A stretch of 64,000 bases of DNA. Source: Bradyrhizobium sp. ISRA464 (GTDB lineage: Bacteria > Pseudomonadota > Alphaproteobacteria > Rhizobiales > Xanthobacteraceae). A program made the position numbers and the translations under genes. This document shows positions 34,470-43,983 of the stretch, piece by piece (position 1 is the first letter of the stretch; each line of letters begins with the position of its first letter). The notes beneath the pieces were generated by a model. It made no database searches and was not told the DNA's origin. It was given only the letters and a program-made list of their open reading frames with translations. The stretch spans positions 1,116,001-1,180,000 of the forward strand of contig NZ_CP094526.1 in NCBI RefSeq assembly GCF_029910095.1. Reading direction: 5' to 3'.

Positions 34470-34976
34470 ATGCGTTGTGCAAGGGACGCAAATTTGTCCG
34501 GCTGGGTGTCTCGTCTCGGCGCGATGATCGCCGTCGCGAGTCTGGTGCTCGCATCTGCCGCTCATGCGGCCGACATCAAGGAGCTGACCGAAAAGCTGCC
34601 GCGCGCCTATATCGGCGAGTTTCTTTGGGATGGCGACAAGACGGTGCAGAATGTCGTGTTCACCTTTAACAAGGTGCGAGCCCTCAACGAGCAGAATGCG
34701 GAGGCGAGCGGCTGCGGGTCGTATCAGGTCGGCCGCGAGGTGACGACGATCAAGATTCGCATGTTCGTCAGGCTGCCGGATCTGCAGGTCGAGATTTTCG
34801 AGCAGTCGCCAGAGGGCAACGAGACGTTCGAGACCGGCGGCAGCCATCGCGGCAAGCTGTCGGACGATCTGCAAAGAATCGATGCGCAATGGACCACGAC
34901 GGCGTCCGGCCAGCAGGGACAATTGCATCTGCGCGCCGCGTCGTCCGCCGCCTGCGAGCCGGCGGCTTCGATTTAG
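34470..34976 (+). CDS. Secreted protein of unknown function
   Basis: A 168-residue protein with a Sec signal peptide (GAMIAVASLVLASAAHA, cleavage after AHA). The mature part starts ADIKELTEKLPRAYIGEFLWD and is rich in beta-strand-like segments, with two cysteines that might form a disulfide (SGCGSYQ and AACEPAAS). I do not recognise a family. It is divergent from the epoxide hydrolase-like gene and followed by a repeat. Confidence 0.7.
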   Translation: MRCARDANLSGWVSRLGAMIAVASLVLASAAHAADIKELTEKLPRAYIGEFLWDGDKTVQNVVFTFNKVRALNEQNAEASGCGSYQVGREVTTIKIRMFVRLPDLQVEIFEQSPEGNETFETGGSHRGKLSDDLQRIDAQWTTTASGQQGQLHLRAASSAACEPAASI

Positions 34977-35039
34977 GAAGGCGTCCGGAGGGTCGTCATG
35001 ACAACGATGTCACCCTAAAGGACGATGCGCTGCATCCTT

Positions 35040-35224
35040 CACCCTCCCCTGAAAGGGGTCGAGACGAGCGAAGTTCGCTCTTGCGTCGATGCGAATGCAA
35101 TGAGCAGCGGGGAGGGGTCACAGTCTCTCCACGCAGACCGTCCTCGCGGAGAGAACGGACCCCTCCCCGTTTCGCGTTGCGCTTCGCTATATGCGAACCG
35201 GCCCTCCCCTTTCAGGGGAGGGCA
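35040..35224. repeat. Large palindromic 'accctcccctgaaagggg' repeat
   Basis: Inverted ends accctcccctgaaaggggtc and ccctcccctttcaggggagg flank inner arms with ggaggggtcacagtctctcc and cccctcccc. It is a longer version of the family seen at 691 and 39717, lying between convergent genes. Confidence 0.75.
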
Positions 35225-35230
35225 AGCGGA

Positions 35231-36775
35231 TCACGCCTTCACGGCCGGCTTCGGCCAATAGCGGTCGCGCAAATGGCGCTTCACCAGCTTGCCGGTCGGC
35301 GTGCGCGGCAGCTCGGCCTCGAAGTCGATGCTCTTCGGGCATTTGATCGGCGACAGATGCGTGCGGCAAAACGCGATCAGCTCGGCCTCCAGCTGCTTGC
35401 CGGCCTTCGCCATGTCGTGCGGCTGCACCACGGCCTTGACCTCCTCACCCATCTCCTCGTTCGGCACGCCGAACACCGCGACATCGGAGACGGCTGGGTG
35501 CGTGATCAGCACATCCTCGGTCTCCTGCGGATAGATGTTCACGCCGCCGGAGATGATCATGTAGCTCTTGCGGTCGGTGAGGTAGAGGAAGCCCTCGTCA
35601 TCGAGGTAACCGACATCGCCGAGCGTCGACCAGCCCTTGGCGTTGTAGGCGCGCTTCGTCTTCTCGGGATCGTTGTGATAGGAGAACACCGGCGCGTCGG
35701 CGAAATAGACTTGGCCGATCTGGCCGGTCGGCGCTTCCTGATCGTTCTCGTCCAGGATCTTGACCTTGCCGACCACGGCGCGGCCGACCGTGCCGCGATG
35801 CGTCAGCCATTGCTGCGAGGTCGAGACCGTGACGCCGTTGCCTTCGGAACCAGCGTAATACTCGATCAGGATCGGGCCCCACCAGTCGATCATCCTCGCC
35901 TTCACATCGACCGGGCAGGGCGCCGCCGCGTGGATTGCGCCCCTCAGCGACGAGACGTTGTAGCGGGCGCGCACCTCGTCGGGCAGCTTCAGCATGCGCA
36001 CGAACATGGTCGGCACCAGCTGCGACTGCGTGACCTTGTATTTCTCGACGAGCTTCAGGAATTCCTCGGCGTCGAAATGCTCCATGATCACGGAGGTGCC
36101 GCCGAGCACGATCGCCATCATGTTGAAGCGCAAGGGGGCCGCGTGATAGAGCGGCGCCGGCGACAGATAGATGCTGTCTGCATTCATGCCGCACATGTCG
36201 CCGCACAGAATGCGCAGGAACGGGTTCGGCACGTCGATCCGGTTGCCCTCGAACTCCTTCTTGATGCCCTTCGGGCGCCCGGTGGTGCCGGACGAATAGA
36301 GCATGTCGTAGCCCGCGACCTCGTCCGCGATCGGTGTGGTCGGCTGCGCGGCGGCCTCCTTGTCATAGGAGCGGAAGCCGGGCGCCGGCTCGTCCATCAT
36401 GTAGAACAGCGGTTCGCCCGGCTCGCCCTTGATCAGGCCCTTGACCTTGTCGGCGCATTGCGGCGTGGTGATGAAGACCTTGGCGCCGCAATCCTTGATG
36501 ATGTAGGCGATCTCCTCCTCGGTCAGGTAGCGGCTGATCGCGGTGTAATAGAGTCCGCTCCGCTGCGCCGCCCAGCACAGCTCCATGAAGGCGAGGCGGT
36601 TTTCCATCAACAGCGCGATGTGGTCGCCGGCTTTCAGGCCGAGCGAGCGGAACAGATGCGCGCCCTGGTTCGAGAGTTCGTCGAGCTCGCGATAGGTGAT
36701 CGCCTTGCCGGTGCCGGCCATCTGATAGGCGATCTTGTCAGGCGTGTTGCGTGCGTGGACAGACGGATGGGTCAC
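35231..36775 (-). CDS. Acyl-CoA ligase (AMP-forming)
   Basis: A 514-residue adenylate-forming enzyme. The ATP loop reads YSSGTTGRPKGIKKE, the A5 motif is EYYAGSEGNGVT, the A7/A8 region is LGDVGYLDDEGFLYLTDRKS and the catalytic Lys near the end is in LPRTPTGKLVKRHLR. It activates a carboxylic acid to its CoA ester. With the thiolase gene upstream in the same direction and the beta-oxidation genes across the TetR gene, it probably acts in one catabolic pathway. Confidence 0.9.
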   Translation of the reverse strand: MTHPSVHARNTPDKIAYQMAGTGKAITYRELDELSNQGAHLFRSLGLKAGDHIALLMENRLAFMELCWAAQRSGLYYTAISRYLTEEEIAYIIKDCGAKVFITTPQCADKVKGLIKGEPGEPLFYMMDEPAPGFRSYDKEAAAQPTTPIADEVAGYDMLYSSGTTGRPKGIKKEFEGNRIDVPNPFLRILCGDMCGMNADSIYLSPAPLYHAAPLRFNMMAIVLGGTSVIMEHFDAEEFLKLVEKYKVTQSQLVPTMFVRMLKLPDEVRARYNVSSLRGAIHAAAPCPVDVKARMIDWWGPILIEYYAGSEGNGVTVSTSQQWLTHRGTVGRAVVGKVKILDENDQEAPTGQIGQVYFADAPVFSYHNDPEKTKRAYNAKGWSTLGDVGYLDDEGFLYLTDRKSYMIISGGVNIYPQETEDVLITHPAVSDVAVFGVPNEEMGEEVKAVVQPHDMAKAGKQLEAELIAFCRTHLSPIKCPKSIDFEAELPRTPTGKLVKRHLRDRYWPKPAVKA

Positions 36776-36861
36776 AGACGTTTCCTCGTGTGTTCAACAT
36801 GAAAATGGCGAGCAGGAAGCGCACTCCCTGCTCGCCAGTCGTCAATCGCTTCTTCTTGTTC

Positions 36862-38034
<1,173 letters not shown>

Positions 38035-38106
38035 GTCTGATCTCCCTGATGTTCTGGATTGGCGTGATTCAAAGATGGGCCGGATTTAATGGGCGGTCCC
38101 GCATTT

Positions 38107-38126
38107 AGTCAATCAATCAATTAACT
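38107..38126. promoter_or_regulatory. Candidate TetR operator
   Basis: AGTCAAT (38107-38113) and ATTAACT (38120-38126) form an inverted repeat with one mismatch and a 6-base spacer, in the AT-rich gap between the thiolase and TetR genes. This placement suits autoregulation and control of the thiolase operon. Confidence 0.45.
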
Positions 38127-38127
38127 C

Positions 38128-38859
38128 TTGAGTGCAGCCCCGCCATGGGCTTATGTGCGGCCTCGACGTGCCGACAGCCCCAGGACCAGAGCGCAGTTGA
38201 ATACCAGCGTACCGACGAGACTTCCGGCCGGCAGAAATGCCACTGCCGACAAGCTATTGGTCGCAGCCAGCGAGCTGATGATCGAGCGCGCCTCGATCGA
38301 TGTCTCGCTGTCCGACATCGCGCAGAAGTCCGGCGTCAACGCCGCGCTCGTGAAATATCATTTCGGCAACAAGGACGGGCTGTTGCTGGCGCTGCTGGCG
38401 CGCGACGCCGCGACCGAAATGTCCCAGCTCGAATATCTGCTGGCGCAGCCCATCACGCCGACTGCGAAGCTGCGCCTGCACATCGGCGGCATCATCCGCG
38501 CCTATCACCAGTTCCCCTACATGAACCGGCTGATCCACTATCTGCTGCACGAAAGCACGCCGCAGGCCGCCGACGAGGTGTCGAAATTCTTCGTCGCGCC
38601 GCTCTTGGATTTCCACCGCCGCCTGTTGGCCGAAGGCATCAAGGCCGGCGAGTTCCGCAAGATCGATCCGGTGCTGTTCTACACCAGCCTGATCGGCGCC
38701 TGCGATCACCTGTTCTTCGGCCGCCACGCGATGTCGCGTGCGGTCGGCGTCGGTCCGGTCACCGACGAAGTCTGCCGCGATTACATCAAGCACATGGAAG
38801 CCTTGATCTTCGGCGGCGTGCTGAAAGAGAAGGAATTGCGAATGGCGAACAGCGAATAG
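38128..38859 (+). CDS. TetR-family regulator
   Basis: A regulator of up to 243 residues. The DNA-binding helix-turn-helix is seen in ATADKLLVAASELMIERASI and SLSDIAQKSGVNAALVKYHF, then FGNKDGLLLALL. The ligand domain is alpha-helical and ends GVLKEKELRMANSE. The start is uncertain: TTG 38128 lies against the dyad; GTG 38155 and TTG 38197 are in frame and none has a good ribosome site. It probably controls the surrounding acyl-CoA genes in response to a CoA ester. The last codons are made by the repeat that follows. Confidence 0.8.
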   Translation: MSAAPPWAYVRPRRADSPRTRAQLNTSVPTRLPAGRNATADKLLVAASELMIERASIDVSLSDIAQKSGVNAALVKYHFGNKDGLLLALLARDAATEMSQLEYLLAQPITPTAKLRLHIGGIIRAYHQFPYMNRLIHYLLHESTPQAADEVSKFFVAPLLDFHRRLLAEGIKAGEFRKIDPVLFYTSLIGACDHLFFGRHAMSRAVGVGPVTDEVCRDYIKHMEALIFGGVLKEKELRMANSE

Positions 38860-38914
38860 CGAATGGAGCCAGGTCCTCCGTTCTACTCGCCATTGGCTAC
38901 TCACCATTCGCCAT
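38838..38914. repeat. Short-unit inverted repeat 'gcgaatggcgaa'
   Basis: Repeated units gcgaatggc, gcgaatagc and gcgaatgg on the left are mirrored by ctcgccattgg and caccattcgcc on the right. It overlaps the 3' end of the TetR gene, so residues RMANSE come from the repeat. Confidence 0.6.
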
Positions 38915-38956
38915 AAGCAAGTCTAGAGAAGAAACGCTCAAGGAAAGGTTGTTCTC

Positions 38957-39715
38957 ATGCAGTTGAAAGACGTTGCCGTTCTCATCACCGGCGGTGGCTC
39001 CGGTCTCGGTGCTGCGACCGCCCGCGCGATGGCCGCCAAGGGCGCCAAGATCGGCGTGATCGACCAGAACAAGGAAAACGCCGAGAAGGTCGCGGCGGAA
39101 GTGCAGGGCGTCGCCCTGCACGCCGACGTCACCGACGAAGAGGCGATCAAGGCAGCGATCGCCAAGGCCGAAGCCGCGCATGGCGTCGCGCGCGTGCTGA
39201 TGAACTGCGCCGGCATCGGCGGCTCGCAGCGCATCGTCGGCAAGGACGGCGTCTATCCGCTGGCGAAGTTCGTCCGCATCATCAACGTCAACCTGATCGG
39301 CACCTTCAACGTGCTCCGCCTGTTCGCCGAGCGCCTGGCGACCGAGGCGCCGATCGGCGAAGAGCGTGGCGTTGCGATCAACACCGCGTCCGTTGCCGCT
39401 TACGAGGGCCAGATCGGCCAGATCGCCTATTCGGCCTCGAAGGGCGGCGTCGTCGGCCTCACACTGCCGGCCGCACGCGACCTCGCCAGCCTGAAGATCC
39501 GCGTCAATACCATCGCACCCGGCCTGTTCCTGACGCCGCTGCTGATGGGCCTCAACGAGGAAGCCCGCAAGAGCCTTGGCGCCCAGGTGCCGCATCCGGC
39601 CCGCCTCGGCGACGCCAGCGAATATGGCGCGCTCGCGGTGCACATCGTCGAGAACCCGATGCTCAACGGCGAAACCATCCGTCTCGACGGCGCCATCCGT
39701 ATGGCTCCTCGTTAG
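38957..39715 (+). CDS. SDR 3-hydroxyacyl-CoA dehydrogenase, HSD10-like
   Basis: A 252-residue SDR. The cofactor motif is ITGGGSGLGAATARA, the NAG motif reads LMNCAGIGG and the active site is AYSASKGGVVGL (YxxxK), with IAPGLFLTPLLMGL after it. The pattern, including the long insert around IVGKDGVYPLAKFVR, is that of type II/HSD10 dehydrogenases that oxidise 3-hydroxyacyl-CoA, such as 3-hydroxy-2-methylbutyryl-CoA. It heads the rightward catabolic unit. Confidence 0.9.
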   Translation: MQLKDVAVLITGGGSGLGAATARAMAAKGAKIGVIDQNKENAEKVAAEVQGVALHADVTDEEAIKAAIAKAEAAHGVARVLMNCAGIGGSQRIVGKDGVYPLAKFVRIINVNLIGTFNVLRLFAERLATEAPIGEERGVAINTASVAAYEGQIGQIAYSASKGGVVGLTLPAARDLASLKIRVNTIAPGLFLTPLLMGLNEEARKSLGAQVPHPARLGDASEYGALAVHIVENPMLNGETIRLDGAIRMAPR

Positions 39716-39716
39716 T

Positions 39717-39854
39717 ACCTTCTCCCCTTGTGGGAGAAGGTGGCGCGGACAAAGTCCGCGCCGGATGAGGGGTTCTCTCCGCGGAGACAGACCCCTCACC
39801 CAACCGAACGCGAGGCCAACAGCGCACATGCCCTCTCCCACAAGGGGAGAGGGC
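39717..39854. repeat. Palindromic 'accttctccccttgtgggagaagg' repeat
   Basis: It has a perfect end hairpin (ccttctccc/gggagaagg) and a mirrored end (ccctctcccacaaggggagaggg), with arms gatgaggggttctctccgcg and acccctcacc between. It is the best match to the element at 691-856. Confidence 0.75.
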
Positions 39855-39897
39855 GCAGCAATCAGCATCGCGTTCGTTGAACGGACGGGAGCAAGAT

Positions 39898-40704
39898 GTG
39901 ACAAATCCGCTGCTGATCGAACACCACGACGGAACAGATTGGGTCACGCTCAATCGCCCCGAAAGCCTGAACGCGCTCGATCCTTCGCTGATCGATGCGC
40001 TCAACACTTACTTCCAGGGTCTGCAACGCAACCGTGATACCCGCGTCGTCGTGCTCAAGGGCGCCGGTGCCAATTTCTGCGCTGGGCTCGACCTCAAGCA
40101 CGCGATGGCCCGCCGCGGTGGACAGACCGAGCCGCCGGGCGTCACGGAATCCCTGGACTCGCAGCGCCGCATTGCCGACATCGTGATGCTGATGCGGCGC
40201 TGCCCGCAGCCGATCATCGCGCTGGTGCAGGGCGCCGCGGCCGGCGGCGGCTTTGCGCTGGCGCTCGCCGCCGACATCCGCATCGCGGCAAAGAACGCGC
40301 GGATGAACTGCGCCTTCATCAAGCTCGGCTTAGGGGGCTGCGACATCGGCACCAGCTATTTCCTGCCGCGCCTCGTCGGCGTCTCCGTTGCCTCGGAGCT
40401 GATCCTCACCGGACGTTTCATCCACGCCGATCGCGCGCTCGCGGTTGGCCTTGTGTCCGAAGTGGTCGAGGCCGGCGATCTCGATGCCGCCGCCAATCCT
40501 TATGTGGAGGCGATGATGACGGCGTCGCCGGTGGGCCTGAGGCTGTCGAAAGAATGCCTCAACATGAGCGTCGATGCCGGCTCGATCGAGGCCGTCATTG
40601 CGATGGAGGATCGCAACCAGGTCCTGTGCAGCCGCTCGGAAGATTTCCAGGAAGGCATCAGGGCCTTTCTCGAGAAACGAAAGCCTGTCTATATCAGGCG
40701 CTGA
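39898..40704 (+). CDS. Enoyl-CoA hydratase/isomerase family protein
   Basis: A 268-residue crotonase-fold enzyme starting with GTG behind a gggagcaagat site; an upstream TTG at 39877 is less likely. It has VTLNRPESLNALDPSLI, VLKGAGANFCAGLDLKHAM for the oxyanion hole and QGAAAGGGFALALAADIRIA. It should hydrate or isomerise an enoyl-CoA made by the acyl-CoA dehydrogenases downstream. It is 43 bases upstream of the ligase gene. Confidence 0.87.
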   Translation: MTNPLLIEHHDGTDWVTLNRPESLNALDPSLIDALNTYFQGLQRNRDTRVVVLKGAGANFCAGLDLKHAMARRGGQTEPPGVTESLDSQRRIADIVMLMRRCPQPIIALVQGAAAGGGFALALAADIRIAAKNARMNCAFIKLGLGGCDIGTSYFLPRLVGVSVASELILTGRFIHADRALAVGLVSEVVEAGDLDAAANPYVEAMMTASPVGLRLSKECLNMSVDAGSIEAVIAMEDRNQVLCSRSEDFQEGIRAFLEKRKPVYIRR

Positions 40705-40747
40705 GAACAGATCCTTCAAAGGACAAGAAATTCCGGGAGACGCAAAA

Positions 40748-42619
40748 ATGGATGGGACTGCGGCGGCGATGTTGACGAAGCCGGCCTTTCGCAAGGTGAA
40801 CTGGCTGGCGCGCGACATCGCGGTCGAGCGGCGCGACGATGGCACCGTCGTCCTGAAGTCGCGCATTCCGCTTCAGGCCTATGAGACGCATCTTCCGGCC
40901 TATCTCGCCAAATGGGCGCAGCAGGCGCCGGAGCGCATCTGGCTTGCGCAGCGCGGCGGTCCTGACAGGCAGTGGCGCAAGGTGTCCTATGGCGAGGCCA
41001 AGCGCACCGTCGATGCATTGACGCAAGGGCTGCTCGATCTCGGCCTCGCGGAAGGCCGCCCGGTCGCGATACTGTCAGGCAATTCGATCGAGCATGCGCT
41101 GATGACGCAGGCCGCGATGCAGGCGCGGCTGCCGGCGGCGCCGGTCTCGCCGGCCTATTCCCTGATGAGCCAGGATCACCTCAAGCTCAAATATCTGTTC
41201 AACCTGATCAAGCCTGCCGTCGTGATGGTGCAGGACGGCCCCGCCTTCGAGAAGGCGCTGAAGGCGCTCGATCTCACCGGCATCACTGTCGTCCACGTGC
41301 TCCGGCCCTGCGAGGGCATCAAGAGCGTGGCCTTTGCCGATCTCGCCGCGACGCCGGTGACGGCTGGTGTCGCGCAGTCGATCGCGAAGATCACGCCTCA
41401 GACCGTCGGCAAGTTGCTGTTCACCTCCGGCTCGACCGGCATGCCCAAGGCCGTCATCAACACCCAGGAGATGATGTGCGCCAACGCGGCGATGATGATG
41501 CAAGTGCGCCCGCGCGAAGCCAATGGCCCGATCCCGACCATGCTCGACTGGATGCCGTGGAACCACACCATGGGCGGCAATGCCGCGTTCCATCCCATCC
41601 TCGTCGACGGCGGCACGCTCTATATCGACGACGGCCGGCCGATGCCGGGCCAGTTCGAGGAAACGATCAAGAACCTGCGCGAGGTGTCGCCGACCTATTA
41701 CGCCAACGTGCCGGCCGGCTATGCCGCGCTGGCGGCGGCCATGGAGAAGGACGACGCGCTGTGCCGCAGCTTCTTCAAGAACCTCTCGATCATGGCCTAT
41801 GGCGGGGCGCGGCTGCCTGACGATCTCTATGACCGCATGCAGGCGCTCGCGGTGAAGACGACCGGCGAGCGCGTCGTGTTCTACACCGGCTGGGGCTCGA
41901 CCGAGACCGCGCCGACCTCGACCGGCACCTACTGGGACACCGAGCGCGTCGGCCTGATCGGCCTGCCGTTCCCCGGCGTCGAATTGAAGATGGTGCCGTG
42001 CGGCTCGAAATATGAGCTACGGCTGCGCGGCGTCAACGTCACGCCCGGCTATTTCGGCCAGCCCGAGCTGACGAAGAAGATGTTCGACGACGAGGGCTTC
42101 TACTGCATCGGCGATGCCGGCGTGTTCGTCGATGCCGAGGATCCGCTGCAGGGCATCATCTTCGCTGGCCGCGTGGTCGAGGACTTCAAGCTGACGACCG
42201 GTACCTTCGTCCATGTCGGGTCGCTCCGCACCGATGCGATCGCGGCCGCGACGCCCGTGGTGCACGACGCACTGGTCACGGGCCAGGATCGTCCGTTCAT
42301 CGGCTTGCTGTGCTGGCCGAACCTGCACGCCTGCCGCCAGCTCGTCGGCAACGCGGATGCGACCTTCGAGGATGTGATCCGGCATCCCGAGGTGATCGCG
42401 CGGCTCAAGACGGGCCTGCAGGCGCATAATTCCTCGACCACCGGCAGCAGCATGCGCGTCGCGCGCGCGATGCTGATGGTCGAGCCGCCGTCGATCGACG
42501 GCAATGAACTCACCGACAAGGGTTACATCAACCAGCGCGCCGGTCTCGAACGCCGCGCCGCGCTGGTGGAGAAGCTTTACGCCGACAAGCCCGGCGACGA
42601 GGTGATCATTTTGAACTGA
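40748..42619 (+). CDS. Feruloyl-CoA synthase-like acyl-CoA ligase
   Basis: A 623-residue adenylate-forming ligase, longer than the ordinary FadD type. The ATP loop is LLFTSGSTGMPKAVINTQ and the A5 region is VFYTGWGSTETAPTSTGTYW. The long C-terminus includes IIFAGRVVEDFKLTTGTFVHVG and LTDKGYINQRAGLERRAALV, the pattern of the feruloyl-CoA synthase group. It likely activates a phenylpropenoic or related aromatic acid. ATG 40748 follows gggagacgc. It is the second ligase in the locus. Confidence 0.87.
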   Translation: MDGTAAAMLTKPAFRKVNWLARDIAVERRDDGTVVLKSRIPLQAYETHLPAYLAKWAQQAPERIWLAQRGGPDRQWRKVSYGEAKRTVDALTQGLLDLGLAEGRPVAILSGNSIEHALMTQAAMQARLPAAPVSPAYSLMSQDHLKLKYLFNLIKPAVVMVQDGPAFEKALKALDLTGITVVHVLRPCEGIKSVAFADLAATPVTAGVAQSIAKITPQTVGKLLFTSGSTGMPKAVINTQEMMCANAAMMMQVRPREANGPIPTMLDWMPWNHTMGGNAAFHPILVDGGTLYIDDGRPMPGQFEETIKNLREVSPTYYANVPAGYAALAAAMEKDDALCRSFFKNLSIMAYGGARLPDDLYDRMQALAVKTTGERVVFYTGWGSTETAPTSTGTYWDTERVGLIGLPFPGVELKMVPCGSKYELRLRGVNVTPGYFGQPELTKKMFDDEGFYCIGDAGVFVDAEDPLQGIIFAGRVVEDFKLTTGTFVHVGSLRTDAIAAATPVVHDALVTGQDRPFIGLLCWPNLHACRQLVGNADATFEDVIRHPEVIARLKTGLQAHNSSTTGSSMRVARAMLMVEPPSIDGNELTDKGYINQRAGLERRAALVEKLYADKPGDEVIILN

Positions 42620-42620
42620 C

Positions 42621-42702
42621 CGTAGGATGGGTAGAGCGCAGCGAAACCCATCATCTCCAACCAAGCAATCGATGGGTATCGCTTCGCTCCACCCATCCTA
42701 CG
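42621..42702. repeat. Palindromic 'cgtaggatgggtagagcgcagcg' repeat
   Basis: The arms cgtaggatgggtagagcgca and gcttcgctccacccatccta are inverted copies. It belongs with the elements at 43877-43960 and 45238-45329; the three repeats lie after three consecutive genes. Confidence 0.75.
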
Positions 42703-42736
42703 AAGCCAAGTAACAACAGCAACGCGGGTAAGCGCC

Positions 42737-43864
42737 ATGAATTTCGATTTCTCCGACGAACAGAAGCAGATGCGCGACGAGGCGCGGAAGTTCCTCTCCG
42801 AAAAGTGCCCACCCAAGGCTGTTCGCGAAGTGCTCGACGGCAAGGCCGCCTACGACAAGGCGCTCTGGAAGGGGCTCGCCGAAATGGGCTTCCTCGGCGT
42901 CGCGATCCCGGAGAAGTTCGGCGGCGCGGGTGCAGGCCATCTCGAGCTTTGCGTGATCGCGGAGGAAATGGGCCGTGCGCTGGCGCCGGTGCCGTTCTCG
43001 TCCACGGTCTATCTCGCGGCCGAAGCGATCCTGATCGCCGGCTCCGATGCGCAGAAGCAGAAGTGGTTGCCGAAGATCGCGAGCGGTGAAGCCATCGGCA
43101 CGCTGGCGCTGTTCGAGGGCAAGGGCAATCCGTCGCCGAAGGCGATCAAGCTCACCGCCAATGGCGGCGCGCTCAACGGCGTCAAGAAGCCGGTACCCGA
43201 TGGCGCGATCGCCGATTTCGCCGTGGTCGCCGCACGCACCGGATCAAGCGGCCGCGACTCCGACATCTCGCTGTTCATCGTCGATCTCAAGGCTACCGGC
43301 GTCGAGGTCAAGTCGCTGACCAATATCGATCCGACCCGCGGCCAGGCCGAGATCACGTTCAAGGATACCAAGGTCGAACCGCTTGGTGCTGCCGGCGAAG
43401 GCTGGGGCGTCATCACGCAGGTGCTCGACCGCGCCGCGGTTCTGATGGCGTTCGAGCAGGTCGGCGGCGCCGACCGCGCGCTGGAGATGGGCCGCGACTA
43501 CGCGCTCGACCGTATCGCCTTCGGCCGCCCGATCGGCTCGTTCCAGGCGGTCAAGCACATGCTCGCCGACATGTACGTGTCGGCGACGCTGGCGCGCTCG
43601 AACTGCTACTACGGCGCCTGGGCGCTCTCGACCAATGCCGGCGAGCTGCCGGAAGCGGCGGCCGCTGCGCGCATCAGCGCGACGCAGGCGTTCCAGCACT
43701 GCGCCAAGAACAACATCCAGGTCCATGGCGGCATGGGCTTCACCTGGGAGTTCGACTGCCACATGTACTACCGCCGCGCCAATGCGGTGGCGCTCGGCCT
43801 CGGCAGCCTCTCTTATTGGGAGGACGCGCTGATCGATCGCATGCGCAAGAAGAACGCGGCGTAA
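42737..43864 (+). CDS. Acyl-CoA dehydrogenase, small-subunit type
   Basis: A 375-residue acyl-CoA dehydrogenase. It begins MNFDFSDEQKQMRDEARKFL and ends with QVHGGMGFTWEFDCHMYYRR and LGLGSLSYWEDALIDRM, the type found as the smaller partner of mixed (alpha2beta2) dehydrogenases in steroid and aromatic-acid side-chain degradation. The FAD-side block ALFEGKGNPSPKAIKLTANG departs from the usual TEPxAGSD. I infer it pairs with one of the two larger enzymes downstream. Confidence 0.87.
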   Translation: MNFDFSDEQKQMRDEARKFLSEKCPPKAVREVLDGKAAYDKALWKGLAEMGFLGVAIPEKFGGAGAGHLELCVIAEEMGRALAPVPFSSTVYLAAEAILIAGSDAQKQKWLPKIASGEAIGTLALFEGKGNPSPKAIKLTANGGALNGVKKPVPDGAIADFAVVAARTGSSGRDSDISLFIVDLKATGVEVKSLTNIDPTRGQAEITFKDTKVEPLGAAGEGWGVITQVLDRAAVLMAFEQVGGADRALEMGRDYALDRIAFGRPIGSFQAVKHMLADMYVSATLARSNCYYGAWALSTNAGELPEAAAAARISATQAFQHCAKNNIQVHGGMGFTWEFDCHMYYRRANAVALGLGSLSYWEDALIDRMRKKNAA

Positions 43865-43876
43865 CCGTTGGTGATT

Positions 43877-43960
43877 TGTAGGATGGGTAGAGCGCAGCGA
43901 AACCCATCATGACGCGGGTGGTCCAAGAGATGGGTTTCGCTTCGCTCTACCCATCCTACG
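43877..43960. repeat. Palindromic 'gtaggatgggtagagcgcagcg' repeat
   Basis: This copy is nearly identical to the one at 42621-42702: arms gtaggatgggtagagcgcag and cgcttcgctctacccatcct. It lies between two acyl-CoA dehydrogenase genes. Confidence 0.75.
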
Positions 43961-43983
43961 ACACCGGCGAAGGATGAGAGACC

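Noticed and set aside
34889..36802. Long rightward open frame of 637 codons
   Set aside because: It lies antisense to the complete acyl-CoA ligase gene; long shadow frames are common in high-GC DNA and this one has no domain I recognise.
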